Source: Casuarius casuarius (lineage: Eukaryota; Chordata; Aves; Casuariiformes; Casuariidae). Taken from it: a stretch of 64,000 nt of DNA. The notes below the pieces were generated by a model. That model was given only the letters and a program-made list of their open reading frames with translations. It ran no database searches and had not been told where the DNA came from. A program made the translations under genes and the position numbers. The DNA lies in assembly GCA_003342895.1 (NCBI GenBank), contig PTFA01000024.1, positions 4,893,505-4,957,504 of the forward strand. The letters run 5' to 3'. Position 1 is the stretch's first letter. The number at the start of each line of letters is the position of its first letter. Of this stretch, positions 37,701 through 51,439 are shown piece by piece.

Positions 37701-40089
37701 TTCCCTGAATCGTACCTTAGTGCCGTCTTTCCTGGCAAGTACCTACCACAGTGCGTGTGTTCCCACCACCATTGCTGCATCACTACGTTTCAGTTCTACC
37801 TCTAATGTTACTATAAACTCTAGTTGGCCAGAGTGCTGGCATCTGGGTCCAAACACTTCCATTATTTCTCACTTTCTCAGCCATGTAACTAACCACATCA
37901 TACACTTTACTGTCCGCAGCAGCACTCACACTTTCTTTCTGCCTTTTCTGGCCAGTAATATCAATGCCAAGTGCTTGTTCAGTAGTTTTTTTTCATGGTA
38001 TGTATTAAAAAAAGAAAACAGTTGTAGTGATACCTCGTGATTTGTTCCCAGATCCATCACTTGGGAAGAGTCCTCTCTTCAAGAATGTATCTGACAGCTG
38101 AACAGCCCTAACTCATCCTCACAGCAACATTGGGGATGATAAAAAGGACTCTTGTAGCTAAATAAAGGGTTACCAAGCAATGCTTTAAAAGGCAGTGTTT
38201 ACCGCCAACAGTGAGCTGCTCGAGTAGTCATGTTCTGCAGATGTTCCATGCTGCTAGTTCAGAACCTATAATGCTGTGCATTCTCACTCAGGTCTTTCAC
38301 TTTAGTCAACCTGAAATAACATTCTTCAGCTGGGCTTTTTGATTCCTTCACAGCTGAACAGCAAGTAAAGAAGAACATATTTTTTCCAATATATATGTAT
38401 TTGCCCAACAACACGGGAATTTGCTTACACCAAGAAATTCCCCATATAATCCACAGCTGGCTATTACAGGTTGCTCTAAGGATCTCTTCAGGGAATGATC
38501 CTGGAGTCAAATTGGAACAGAACTGTTGTAAGAGATCCATCTTTTCTACACTTCAGAGTGAACATATAGCAGTATCACTCAGATTGTGTGGTTAGCTATC
38601 AGTTTTCCTGTCTACTGTTAATCTGTATAAACACTACAACAATAACCATACAGTTTGCCTTTAAAGTTCTGACATTGTAAAACATGGTCTCAGTTGGTAA
38701 AACTACAAATATCAAGGAACAGAATCTGGGTAAAGTAAAAAGCTGTACATAGATCCTGTCAGCAGCAAAAGGCACATGCCTCTGGGAAACTTCAGCAGTC
38801 ATCAAATGACTGTTGAAGTAAATACATAAAAAGACACATACATAGTAAACTAAATTCCTAAACCTCTGCTAGATGTTTAATTGAAGAATTTTTCAAAAAG
38901 AGAAGGACATTAGTTTCAGCAAAGTATGTACCAGGAAATGAACGCATTAATTTGCTACAGGAATACTAAAACAGTTTTGGCATTTATGACTATGTTCTAC
39001 GATGGCTTTGAACCCCCTCAAATCTCAAAGAAATTTATTCAAGAAACTGGGAATTACAATACTGAGAAAAGCATCCATCAGTTTAAATGCAGTGTAACAC
39101 TACCTAATAATAAACTGTCTGATGGTCATGGGAAAAGAAAACCCTATATATGTTTACTACATTGATAGTCAAAAGCACACCCTTGTTTAATTGACCTTTT
39201 CATTTTTGATACAACCAATCCTCACCTTTAAGACAGAGGCTTCAACCAAAATGACTCATTTCAGCTTCCAGGAGCTAAATACTGTATTAGAGGTTGTATT
39301 TTTGGAAATGCTATTAACATTGCCTTTCCAAGGGATTTTGGTTTTTTTCTTCCAACAGGATCTGGAAAGAATTATATATTCATTATTTGTACTGTAATCA
39401 TTCCCAGTGGCCACTGGCACAGGGAAAAATCCCACTGTACTAGACAGTGAACATGAATACCATAAAATAACTATCCTAGCATAGTTTATAACTCAGGGAG
39501 AAATTCCACAGTTTCACTAGGTAGTACAAGACATAGGACTGTATACAAGAGAGAACAGTAGAATAGACAGATCATTTTTTTCATTCTGCATTTCTTTTAT
39601 TATTAAGATAGGCTGGAAAAATGGCTGTCAGATTCATTATGGGAGAATATTTTGAAACAAATCAAAAGACTCACTTCTGAATCCAAACCTAAAATCCAAG
39701 TGCATACAATATTTGTGTTTGGCCTCATTTCTATGAACAAGGTGGCTTGATGCACACTCTAGGTTTTGCAATAATTAAGTTTGCAGTTCCATAATCAGCT
39801 AGGTTAGCTACCCAAGTAAACAGACAGCTAAATAAATCATCCTTTATCTAAGTTTTATCTATTTTTAAGAATACCTACATGAAATATTCTCCATAAAGTA
39901 TTTTTTCCACTTCTTTCCCCTGAGATAAGAGTGTGTTATTTCCAAGTTCCTAGCAGTACTACTTCTGGTTTATTTCTCCATCATAACAACTGGCAATAGT
40001 ACTCATTCACTCAGACACTCAACAAGTGTAGAACTATTACAAAGTATGTAATCAAATTCATTGCTAACAATCACATGAATAAATGCAGT
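37701..40089. other. Unannotated non-coding stretch
   Basis: No gene is recognised. The first 260 bases may still belong to the CR1 relic. Open frames such as plus 37720-38040 (106 aa, Ser/Phe/His-rich) look like translated repeat or chance. Confidence 0.5.
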
Positions 40090-40300
40090 CAATTTTAGGC
40101 TGATAATAATGTCCTGCCTTGTGAGGAACAGTCACAAGGGAAATTTCTGCAGCTGGGCCACAGCATGGAGCTATTTTGAATTTCACTTATTAATACGGAT
40201 GAAAGTAACTTTATTGTGCCAAAGCAGACAATGCCAAGCTAATAATGGGCATCAAGGAAGAGAAGTGATGCCAGCAAATCCTAATGAAGAATCTCAGTCA
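40090..40300. promoter_or_regulatory. Candidate conserved non-coding element
   Basis: Balanced, repeat-free sequence with CTTATTAATACGG near 40186, GCTAATAATGGGC near 40237 and CAGCTGGGCC near 40150. The texture is enhancer-like; conservation is untested. Confidence 0.28.
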
Positions 40301-41461
40301 AACATGTATTTAGTATCCAAGATAAGAAAGCAAGACAGCATGGAAAATATATGAAATGCAATTATTCAGAGCATATAATAACGCAATGGTTACAGCATAT
40401 GCACTTTTAAACCATTAGATAAGTGATCTCTCAAAGAAATTGCAGCACTCACTGGAGAAAGAAATAGGCTAAATAATTCATCAAAGCATAAACTGAACTG
40501 CTTTTTATGTCCTGTGCACTGCATGTTTTGAAGTCCTCTGATAAACATTTTGCTCATCTGCTGTGAGAAAGTAGTCAAAGCAGTTCTAGTCCCTGTCTCT
40601 TGATAGTTCTTTCTTTTCTATTTCTCTTTTTTTTTTTAAATTGAACAACATAGAAAACTCTTAAAGACTACCAGAGCCACATCAAAAGCTAAAGATTTTA
40701 AAACCCAGAGGACAGTTGTCACAGTTCACTGACTTTTTTTTCTTCCCTTTGTCTCCATGAGGTTTACTACAGTTATATTCCACAGGAGTCTATTCTGTAT
40801 ACCAGGCAATACGTTACTGGACCTGAGAAAGTCTTGGATTAATTGATTATGGAAGTCACCGCTATGATTTAGAAATACGTCTAGCTGTCTAAAGAGCATC
40901 TAAGAAAACTCATATGAACAGGCTAGGACAGTTTCTGCTATGTTTAAAATGAGTTGGTTGGATCATTTCTCCATCTCTACTCAGCTGCCATTCCAACAAT
41001 CTTGTTGGAGCACTAGAGCTAGATATAGTATCTCAAGCTAATTCTGGAAGGACACAAGCCTATTTCTGTACCAGCAGCAAACTATCTTTTAATATAATAC
41101 TGCTGCTAAATTATTGTGCCACAACACTATTTCTATGCAATAGTGATAACAACTGTCATTACCATGCAGCTTATAACAATAAATTCTATCATAACTGGCT
41201 TCACTGACTTCTGTCATACTGTGCTGTATCATGCAGCAGCGTGAACGGCATTTGCAGCAGCAGCGGCACTCAAATACAGAAATAACTGTATCTAACCACA
41301 AACCCTGAGCCACCAAGAGTCAATCCTTCCTCTCCATGCACTTGATTTCAAAGCGTTTTTTCCAACCACCAGTCTGAATATACACACCTCAAGTTTGCTA
41401 AATCATCACTTAATTTTCTAAGGCCAACGGTATTTATGAGCCTCCATTGTCACCAAAAATT

Positions 41462-41508
41462 ATACCATATGTCAGCCTGACATGTACATATACCGTATGT
41501 CAGGCTGA
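41462..41508. repeat. Imperfect direct repeat that is also an inverted repeat
   Basis: ATACCATATGTCAGCCTGA starting at 41462 recurs at 41490 as ATACCGTATGTCAGGCTGA, 17 of 19 identical. Because the core is nearly palindromic, TCAGCCTGACA at 41472-41482 also pairs perfectly with TGTCAGGCTGA at 41498-41508. Confidence 0.7.
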
Positions 41509-42033
41509 AATCTGCTCTCACACTCAACAGAAGTTTCTCCATCCATGTGAGTCATCTCCAGTGAGTTTCTATTAATGTGATTATTTTCCCTTTGAAAGAG
41601 GAAGGAAAAAAGCCAGGAAAAACAAGATCTATTTAAAATTAGAGGCCTAACCATGAAAGTACTACAAAGAAAGTATTGACACTATACAGATCATCACAGA
41701 CAGGTACTCTGCAAATCAGTCAGGAGCTGCACTCCTGGTCCCAGTTAAGGAAAATATCTAGACACATACTTTAAATATAACGTCCATTAACATCAAGGTT
41801 GGATAAACATGCTATTCATCACATCTTGGCCTCTATTTCTCAGGCATGAAGTTACCTAAGGAGTTACCTCATTCTCATATTTACTTAGGTCTGGATTTTG
41901 AATGTTTCTGTAGCTAGAAGAGAGTCAGCAGTATACCATCAGAGAACACTGTAATTCCCCAGTCAACTAGCAGGACAATTCCTTGGTTTGAATAGCAATT
42001 CCATGAATAGAAGAACAACTCTTTTGTATTATA

Positions 42034-42034
42034 N
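42034..42034. other. Isolated ambiguous base N
   Basis: A single N in TATTATANAGAAAG; an unresolved assembly base. Confidence 0.97.
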
Positions 42035-44725
42035 AGAAAGCTCAGGATTTGCTAGGAGAGTTCCCAACGCATAATTTGGCTCTATAGGGATTTTGTCAGA
42101 GTGGCTGGGTCACAGTCCCTGGCCCAGAAGAATTTAGGGGATAGACAAAGAAGTCAGGCAAATAATACACAAGCAAAACAAAAATGTCAAGGAAATACAA
42201 AGTACCAGTTTAATTTTGAAAATGATTTTTCCAGTATTTTTAGCACGTAGCTGCTATTCAAGCTGAGCTCCTCTCATTAAGCTTAAGTGAACAATTCTCA
42301 CACCTTTACAAGGCTCCTAGAGACAGCGGTGATCTGTCTGGATTTAATGGTCCATTCTCTGCTTTGGTTAGATGTCAGGCTTAACAGCTGCAGAAATTGG
42401 GAGGGGTTCTTGCAGTGCAGGTAGCGAGTCTGTGGTTTGCTGCTTCTTGTTTGAAACCCTTTCATATGTCACAAAACACACTTAGAAACACACTTTTCTT
42501 CCCCTTTGTTTAGCAAGCAAAAAAAAAATCATGAAGTTACACAGAGTGTATTTATCTTGTCAACTGCTAAGAACACAAAGTTGAAATGTATGTAAACCTA
42601 AAGAATGCCTTAAAAGAAAAAAAAAAGATATAAAATCACATTTGTCACAAAATCATGGCAAATATTTCATGCAACTTTAGAAATGCTTAGCTTCTACTCA
42701 AGAGTGCAACTGAGAACTTTTCCAATCATTCCTCATTTTTTAGTTTATCATTTGTCATTCTTTGTTCTGCCACCTCACAAATTTGTACATACTTTTAAAT
42801 CCTATCCTGTTCCTTTCATTTTGGGAAATAATATTTCCCCACCGCCATCACCACTGCCATCCCCACCGCCTGAAACTAACATAACATTTCCCAAAAGGGG
42901 CTTGAAATTCAGTTAACACCTCCTACCAACAGTGTATCTTTGCAGCAGTACCAATAACCATTACATCAGCACTAAAAGAAAACACACCGAAGACTGTTTC
43001 CAGGTTGTACGCATGCTGCAAAAATCGTCTTTCTGGCACTAAAAACAAAGCAGATAGTAGACATCTTTCGGTAGTAGCAAATAGTTGCTACTCTGTTTAT
43101 CCAGCCAGAAAACAGTGAATGTGATGAGCTTGATCAGGTGGACAAACAGATGCTCCCTGTTCAAGACACATATTAAATACAACTGCTCATTTACCCTCCA
43201 AAGCATCTACTTAGAATCAAGGGAGCAGTATTATCCTTTTGAGCAGTCTGAATTTGAACGATCATTTTGTGTGACTACAAAAATGGAGTTTAGTAACATT
43301 TTTCTTTTACCAACCATTCCTGAATGGCTGAGACAGGAGTAAAAAACCTTTTCCTGTAAATCTGTAAAAAGCAGACACCTATTACTGTATGTCCATCACT
43401 GATGTACATTAAAATTAAAATATACAAAGTGGATATATTATTTAGAATCAGCAGAACTTTCCTATGCAAGTTCTACAACCCAAAGTAGGTCAAGTTGGGT
43501 TCTCACAGCTTAAGCTGCTTCCTTTTATATGAAAAAGAAAATTCATTTTAAAAATAGGGAAAAATGACTTCTACGCACAAATCGTGCTGAACATACACAT
43601 TTCAATAAAGAAACTGCCTGAAGGAAGACAGCCAAAGAGACTGCAAAATTTTTACCTGAAACAATACATTTAGGTTAACCATTAGCCTCAGGTCTTGACC
43701 AATACAGTAGTAAGGGTCTAATCCTGATTGTCTTTCTTTAACAGGCATTAAATAAAGGGAGCAAGAGCTTTAGAGAGCCTGAAATCTTGTGGAGTAATAG
43801 GGAGAAAATTCCTTTTCCTCAGCTGCAAAAAGTCATTTCTCTGGCGCAGTTCACACTTACAAAAGGGAGATGAATGTCAAAGATTTGGATTTATGCATCC
43901 ACCAGCCTCTCACCTCTATCAGGTCACAGTCATACTAATACATGAAAGGATTTAAGTGGCAGCTTCAAAAGCTCTTTAACTGCTCATCTGTCCCAAACTG
44001 GAAACATTATTTCCAGAAAACATGTGAAAAGGTTTCTCTAAGTAGCCTTAGTCTAGGAAAAGGGGAAATCAAGGAAATGCTCTGATTCCTGTCCTATCAC
44101 ACCCACCCCCTAGAACCACATTTAACAAACATTGGGCATTGAAGGTTTTTTGTTCCATTTAAACTTTCATTAAAAAAAATTGCAAGCAATGATCTCCACC
44201 TGGAGTAGCTACTCATTTGGATTCCTGTCCAATAAAGCAGTGGCAATACTTCTGGAAGCAAATGTAATTGAGGACGGAAGTTGCAAGAAATGTCCATGAT
44301 GAAGAAAAGAAGAAATGAGACGTGAGCACAAATAAAGACTAGGCCCACACAATAGCCCAGTCTCTCAATTTTCTTTTCCTGGCACAGCAGTAGCCAGAGA
44401 AGCTCAAAGCAAAACCATCTGAAGCAAAGCAGTTTGATCTGCAGGAAAGTCCACAGGCCCAAAGTGCTCAGTTTCACTCTTGCTGCCAGAAAGTCTCTGC
44501 TCAGTGTCTCAAGCAAGTTTTCTTGTGCCTACACAGCTGCTCTCTGGTCAGAGCCTGACTGAGCTGCAATTTGGTTTTTTTTTTTTAAAGAAACTGCTAT
44601 GAATAATTTTCACACTACAGGCTGTTTGCATTCACTGCTTCCCAAACAGATTTTGTGATGAGGTCAATGATAAGTTTTCCAAGTGAAAGGATTTTAAAAT
44701 GGGAGCATATCCAGCCATGACAAAG

Positions 44726-44760
44726 CAAATGTGTGCTACCTCTGGGGTAGCACACATTTG
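44726..44760. repeat. Perfect 15-bp stem hairpin
   Basis: CAAATGTGTGCTACC at 44726-44740 is the exact reverse complement of GGTAGCACACATTTG at 44746-44760, with the loop TCTGG. The stem is perfect and mixed in composition, so chance is less likely than for AT-only stems. It is too short for a typical microRNA precursor. It could be a recent local inverted duplication. Confidence 0.75.
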
Positions 44761-47254
44761 TGGTATTCATTAAACTTTCACAACTTTGAAACCTTGTCAC
44801 AAGTTTTAGTTCCTTGAACATAAGTTTTATTAAAAAAAGTCTCCAACAATTTTGGGGGAATATTTGGCTATGCTTTTTTAAAATTAAACACAATTAGTAA
44901 GGCAAGACCAAACTAAAGCCTCCTACTCAAAACATTGTCTAAGTACCACCTAGATAACAAGGGTGAATTAACATCAAGAAGATGATCTTAAATAATTATT
45001 CGGAAAAAAACGCTTTTGCACTGACGTACTGAATGGAATCCTTATTCACACCATTTTCCACATTAAAATGTGGTCCTTCTACAATTGTACCCTTACCAGT
45101 TTGAGTCCACAAGCTTCTCCAATAAACCTGGGACAAAATGATCAGCCTGAGGATAGCTGAATGGGTAGCTCTATATATACACACAGATCCTACACTGGTA
45201 CTCCACATCCACCTAGACTACTCTGTTCGAATCTGGCCCATTTTTTAGAGCCAGTATGACTAAACAAGATCAGCTGATAACAGAAAACAGCAAGAAAATT
45301 ACAAACCCCAGAGAAGCAATCACCCTGTCCCTCCTCTAACTCAAGCTGTGTTGCGCTGTACCTCAATGAAAAGGAAAGAGGATTAATTCAAACAGTTCCT
45401 ACCATGTCACTAGAACGTTGCTCTGAGGGCTGAACTATGCTGGAATGAACAGCCCTGCCAGAAGAGCTTATTTCTTAACATATGCCTCTGCCATAAACAT
45501 GCCTAAGCTATCAGCATTTTGACTGCTCCAGACCACCTGGGTGTGTTGTGACAGATACTTCGCATGAGAAACCTCATCAGCAAGACTTCAGCAGTAAAGG
45601 ATAAATGCTCCCCTTAAGTAATGCCAAGAGAGGGGCGGTGCATAACCTCCAAGCAAGTATGGACACACCAAGTCTGGGAAACCCACAGGCTAAAGGCCTC
45701 CATGTTCTCTTTCCTTCAGTACAAAGGCTAAATCAAAGAAGCTGCTGTACCCCACCAGCCCAGGCCCTCTCAGAGCACGAATACTTTATGCAGGTAATAA
45801 AAGGGAGAACAATAATTATTCCTTTCTCTCTGTGGCACCAGTGTGCCTCCTCCCTTGCTAAAGTGGTCACGCAACCACCCTGCCATCCCAAATTGTTCAT
45901 CAACTAGTCATCTGAAGGCTGACAATTATTTTTATAGTCCACCCACAGCTGGTGAGGATTTCACATGTATCCTGCTCTCTGCATTTCAAGTGTACTGCCA
46001 AAGCCCTCTGTCTATATACCAAATAGCTTGCTTGGTAGAATGGAGCATTAGGAGTTGTGTTTTAGGGTAACTAAGAATGGCTGCAACAGAGATGATCGCT
46101 AGCATGAGTAAGATGGCAATTAAGTTTATGAAATGTGTAAAGTGCCAAATACATTTTATCACAAAAGACATTGAGAAAGATAACTTTTATTACTGTGCAA
46201 CTCTCTAACAGGTCTATCAATTATAATTTTTGAATATCACTGAGTGATAAATCACCATCTACCCAGGAAAACCTCTGTGGCATTTTTATTGTTAATTTAC
46301 GATCCTGAATGATTAAACATGGGGAATGCTCTTGGATTTACCTCCTCCCCATGCTTTCCCAGCTGGATTCTGCATTGACAATTAACTGCTTAGCTAGGTC
46401 CTGACACCTTGTTCCACCTTCTTCTGTCGCTCCAGGGACAAAAAGGAACTGAGCACGGCTGTACGAGGACAGCCCAGTATGTCTCCAGCATAAACGAGCT
46501 CTGAAGTTATTTCCAACTGCTGTACACAGCTATACACCTCCACTCCTCACATTAGACTGCACTCCTAGGTGCAGCTGCCTCAGCACTTAAAGTTCCTCAG
46601 GGTCTGCTGCTCTTCCTTTATTTTACGGTAGCAGTGCCAAGCTGCTCTGAATTTTGCAAGCACTGATTAAAGTCTGAGTTGAGCCAAAGATTAGGAGAGT
46701 GGAAAACAGTTCTGAAGCTTCTTTCATGTTACTACTAACATTTTTTGTCTCAAGAGCATCTCAGTTGAATGGAAGGACTGACCCACCAAGTACAGAATGG
46801 CTATAAGGGAATTAGTATACTCCCTCAGAAGGAGGAGACTGTGCCTGCAAGATGCAATTACATATCTTTCTCTCTCTATTTCCTATGCTGTTCTGACAGC
46901 AACCAATAATGAATCCATCAAGACATTAATACAGCTAGTAGTTCTTTTCACTGTCTTTCCTCAGGACAGAATTCAAGATATGGTCTTTATTACCCAGACT
47001 TTACTTCCTGACTAGGCCATTTTGCTGTCTTTAAGAGAAGCCTAGCACTGAAAAGCTAAAAACGAGTGTGGTACTTTTTTAGTGCCTGAAATTCACTCTC
47101 AGAAGAGATCAGCATCCCTTTATGACCCTACTGCCTCAGATTGAATAGAAAAATGTTGGAGCTTTGGACAAATCCAAGCCATTAAAGAAGCTCCATGTTT
47201 TGCTCTGGCTGAAAGCTGAATTTTCCCCTCCTATCTGTAAGCTCAGCTACAGCT
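44761..47254. other. Unannotated non-coding stretch
   Basis: No gene or repeat family is recognised. Open frames up to 100 codons (plus 45605-45907) have no domain features. Confidence 0.55.
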
Positions 47255-47332
47255 TTATTTCAGATTCTCCTCCTGACTAAAACTGATGCTCTCCCTATTA
47301 CACCATATATTAATTCCAGAAAGCACTCGTGC
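47255..47332. mobile_element. Possible MITE-like relic
   Basis: CAGATTCTCCTCCTGACTAA near 47260 followed by CTATTACACCATA near 47296 resembles, in reverse orientation, the same family as 1955-2037 (CAGATTCTCCTCTCA, TTACACC boxes). It is weakly supported and strongly diverged. Confidence 0.35.
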
Positions 47333-48802
47333 TGTTACAACACACATTCAGGGAGTCATATAGGGCAGGCTGTGCAGTAGGTTCAGACATGACCTTACCC
47401 TACCTCCTTTTGCAGGCACAAGGGTCCCTTCCTGAAGCTCTGTATCAGCCCTGGCTGGGAGCTGAGGAGCCTGCCTGTACATGGCCAACTGTAAGCAGTG
47501 TATCCTATACCTGCTTTACCCAAGGGGAGCATGCTGGCTCCGTTCCCAGAGACACTGTAATACACAGATCTACAATGCCTCCAGCATTTCCAGAAAAGCA
47601 TTTCCCAGACTTCTTTAACACTTACCACATTTCTTCCTGCATCTGTTATAATGACTATCTACAAGCATTGTACTGTCCTTAGGTAACATGTTTCTCTCAT
47701 ACTTCCTAATATTAAAGTGCTAATTATTCTTCTAGCCTTGAATATGATGGCAGTTACCTAAACATTAAATTAAGGCTTTTCTGATGAAACTAAGAATTCC
47801 CTATTAGGACAAGAAGGGGAGAAGGGGGTGATTTTCCCCTAGAGATCAGAATCCTTTAAAAAAAAAAAAAAAAATCATAATTCCATTACACGACTGTAAA
47901 ACTACAAAGACAAATTGCCTGCTCAGGTGAGCAAGAAAAGGATAGAGTTGTGGAATGACTCCATTCATATTTACCATGCTTAGCTCCTGGTTTAGACTTT
48001 CATCTAAAACTTGCATTTTGACAGCCTTGCTATAGGCAATAGCCTGCTTTTATTAAACGGTTTTGCCAGTTGTCAAAACAGGATTTGAGGTGTCAGTGCT
48101 TCAGGATGACTAGAACACATGAAATGTAGAGCAACTTTGTCAGGTACAAAAGCAAATTGCTCTTTTTGAAATTCTGCCTTTATTGCTATTAACTTGAAAA
48201 GACAGTGACAAGGACTTGTAATTAAATACACACATATATTTTAAATATATATATCTCAATATCTTAAGTCAGCCTGTGCACCTTCTCAAAAAGAACTAGT
48301 AAGTAAGCAACACCCAACACTTCTTAACCAAAGATATTTTCACTAAAGAGAAATAGAAAAGAGGGCTCTGCCCAGTTTTGGAGCTGCTGCAAGGGGCATA
48401 TGGGAATCCTTACGGCCCTGAGCACCCTCAAGACAGTTAAGGAGTGCACTGCAGTTATAAGCAACAGCTGCATGGGAGATGGGAGGATTGGCTCAGGAAT
48501 GCAGACAGGAAGGTTTTCATCATTTCTGGCAACGTTAACTGCACCATAGTAGGTATTTCTGGCTAGAGCACTGCTCCTAGATGTTAGAAGGACTGCAGTG
48601 GGAGGATGCTTACTCTTGTAATTAAAGAGGTGTAGCAGAGGGAATCTTTCCTTCATTCCCCATGGAGGAGCTTTGCCTTTGAAAGACATTGTTGCCAGGA
48701 ACCAGGGCTCCAGCAGTGTAAATCCTTCCCCTTCCCAGCATGGCACAGCATTAGGAGAAGCATAATTGAGTACTCACAGTATTAAAGGCAAAAAAAAGTT
48801 CA
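47333..48802. other. Unannotated non-coding stretch
   Basis: No gene is recognised. It contains 17 A at 47858-47874. The 117-codon plus frame (47329-47682) and 140-codon minus frame (48324-48746) show no conserved domain and are not called. Confidence 0.5.
47858..47874. repeat. Poly-A tract (17)
   Basis: Seventeen uninterrupted A following CCTTT. Confidence 0.9.
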
Positions 48803-48885
48803 GCTGGGATCTGATCCAAAGCACGCTGAAGTTAATGGAAAGAATCCCACTGACTCCAATGAGATTTTGGTCAGGCTGCAATGCA
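48803..48885. mobile_element. Palindromic MITE-like relic
   Basis: CTGATCCAAAGCACGCTGAA near 48811 and, after a short centre, CCACTGACTCCAATGAGATT with TTTGGTCAGG at its end (48848-48875) are diverged inverted arms of each other. The family form, with GGGCCTGATCCAAAGCCC and AAGTCAATGG arms around a short loop, is widespread in birds and reptiles. Old copy, no coding capacity. Confidence 0.6.
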
Positions 48886-51439
48886 TTTAAACAAGATATT
48901 TTTTAATTCTTTCCCTGCAGAATTTTCTATTTGCAACAACAAAAGGTAGGAGAAGGAACTATGCAGAGATGATGTAGTGTACAGGTTACCTTGCTAGTCC
49001 AGAGACAATGGCACTAGGAGAAACTTGGTTTTCTAGTATTTGTGCTTATCCAGATTACAAACTAGCAGAGAAAATTCATGAATCTTCTAACAATGATCTC
49101 TTTAGATAGGAGAGCAGTCAAGTGACTTAAGAACACCGAGCATTTGGCAAAGGAAGCAGAGAGGGTGCCATGGGGGAAACGGGGCTGGGGGAAGCAGGAA
49201 AAGGACTGTTGATATACACTCACTTACAAGCTGTGTAAGAAGTCAGTGAGTAGACAGCAAGATGAGAGTAATTTTATTATTTGAGAACAAAACAAACAAA
49301 AAAAAATACACACACAACCACAGGATGGAAAATTCTACTGAAGCAAAAATTCACTTGACATGCTGAGACGAAAAGGCAGCAAAGATTAGGTGGAAAGGAA
49401 ATGTTCCCACATGCTTAGTTAGACCATGTAAGAGAGGAAAAATGAGAGAAAAAAGCAGAAGCTGATCAACACTATCAGCAGATGAATAAGGAGGTTAGAA
49501 AAGTTGGGAACACGCTTAACAGGGAAAATACCTCCAGATGAGGTGCTGTGGCTATAACAGAAGAAAGCTTTACAATAGCAAAGCAAGATCTTTCATGATA
49601 AACAAGACGACGAGATGAGTCATTATACTCAGAACTGCTTTTAGAGTCTCTCTAATAAGGGGAGATTACTGTGCCACAAGTTACACTCAAAGGTTTGGTC
49701 GTAGAACTACCTGGAAGCTTTACCATGCACTTAAGTTGTGCATTGCTTTATCACAGAGGTTAAAATTCCCTTACATCACGCTGCTTCCTCCTCAGAAGGA
49801 AGGTGTACAAGATTGAGTCCTAACCTTGAGTCAAACATGATGATGTGTCTTTCAAAATAGAAGACCATTCTTGGGTCTATTCTGGCCAAATGTTTTAAGA
49901 TATAGGACATGCACTACATACCCTTCAAACCCCCATTTCCCCACCCAAGGCTGAGAAGGGAAGTTGTCAAAAGATCCCAGTTACTGGGCCATTGCAGCAG
50001 ACCTGTCAGGCACTACAGTGTTTTCACAAATTGAGTGGATTTCTGAACTGGAAAAGATGGAGAAGAATTATATTTCGTATTTTGTCTTCAAGATTATTCT
50101 GCATTTCTGCAGGCTGTGAATCCATTCATATAGCAAGGAGCAAACACATGACTAACTTGTGTCATCACAAATCAAATGAAAATTTGGTATAAAAGGCTAT
50201 TCAAGTCAGCATAGATTGCCAAATGGAACTGACTACCACAAGGTACAGGGTAGTGTTACATTCTGTTGAGAACATAACCTTTGTTTCCCTCTCATAGTCT
50301 CCCTGAAACTCACAGGTTCATAGTCACTCCTTGTGTTTGACCAATGACCATAATCCTATTCCTAAAACTCAGCATACAGGCAGTTCCCTTAGCTCATGCC
50401 AAGTTACTTCTTTCCACTAAACCTCATCTGCTTACCATTTTCAAGGACACACTCCTGGATGGCATAAAAAGAGCACCATAGTCAATGAAAGCAAAATTGA
50501 GAATCAATCCACCTCTATATTCTGATTTACTAATGCCTGACTGATCTAGCTACTGTTTTGTTTCTGTGCACTAACAAGTACCATTCAAAAGCTCAAACTG
50601 CTCACTCCTCACATTGAAAAAAGAGCCAGTAACAGCTTGACACTTAGAATTTGAGGAGTCAGAAACATTTAAGAAGTTGCCCTTCTCTTGAAAACGCACT
50701 GTAATAAATTTGATTTGATAAAACTGTCTCCATTTTGCTTTAGCTTTATCTTTCAGATGACAACTGTTCACAAGTGTACGATCAATATATGGCATCAGCA
50801 TTAAGATAAACACCTACACAAAGGCGCAACATACATAGAATCAGACACATGGACTCCATGAGCTTTCTGTATGACCCTTCTTATTACTAATCACATACAC
50901 TCAAACGGTAACACAGCAGAACTGCTTTTCTATTCCAAGTAATAACCATAGCTGTATCCCCTTTGCTCAGACTGATATGAGTATGCCCAAACACAAATGA
51001 GCTATCTCATGAGAAGTACGGCATTACATAGCATTGCTTTTCATTGGTAGCTGCTTATATATGTGTTCTCATTTCACAGGAGATGTTAACTAGTCTAGCC
51101 ACACTTTTCCTGAGGATGAACTATCTAACATTTACCAAGGCATCAGAGTGGACATAAGCAGTTACCAGACACACTGCAAGTGTACTTTAGCTACTCTACA
51201 ACATCATGTTTGTATATATATCCCTTCACACAAGAATAAAACACAACTACACTACCTCCCACTCAAGAAAAAGTCACTTTCTCATGAAGACTCTTATGGT
51301 GACTGTGATTCCAAGAATGCCTAATGGATCCAGAATTGAACTGACAGCCAATATACAACTAGAACACCACAAATGTGCTCTTATCACTCTAACCTTCTAC
51401 GGAGGAAGGCCACCGCATATTAAGCCATTTATTTTGGAC
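48886..51439. other. Unannotated non-coding stretch
   Basis: No gene or repeat family is recognised. Confidence 0.55.

Larger units (their letters stand above)
40301..44725. other. Long unannotated non-coding stretch
   Basis: No gene or repeat family is recognised. It includes a 28-base-period repeat at 41462-41508 and an N at 42034. The 139-codon minus-strand frame at 44097-44516 is hydrophobic and Leu/Cys/Trp-rich, with no recognised family and no supporting context, and is not called. Confidence 0.5.

Noticed and set aside
44097..44516. 139-codon minus-strand open frame with hydrophobic stretches
   Set aside because: No recognised family, no nearby exons and composition explained by AT-rich DNA; membrane-like segments are common in chance frames rich in TTT/CTT.
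44726..44760. Hairpin considered as a microRNA precursor
   Set aside because: The stem is only 15 bp with a 5-base loop, shorter than a typical precursor, and no known mature sequence is recognised.
48324..48746. 140-codon minus-strand open frame
   Set aside because: Longest frame in the window but no domain, no repeats or motifs, and no splice or promoter context.
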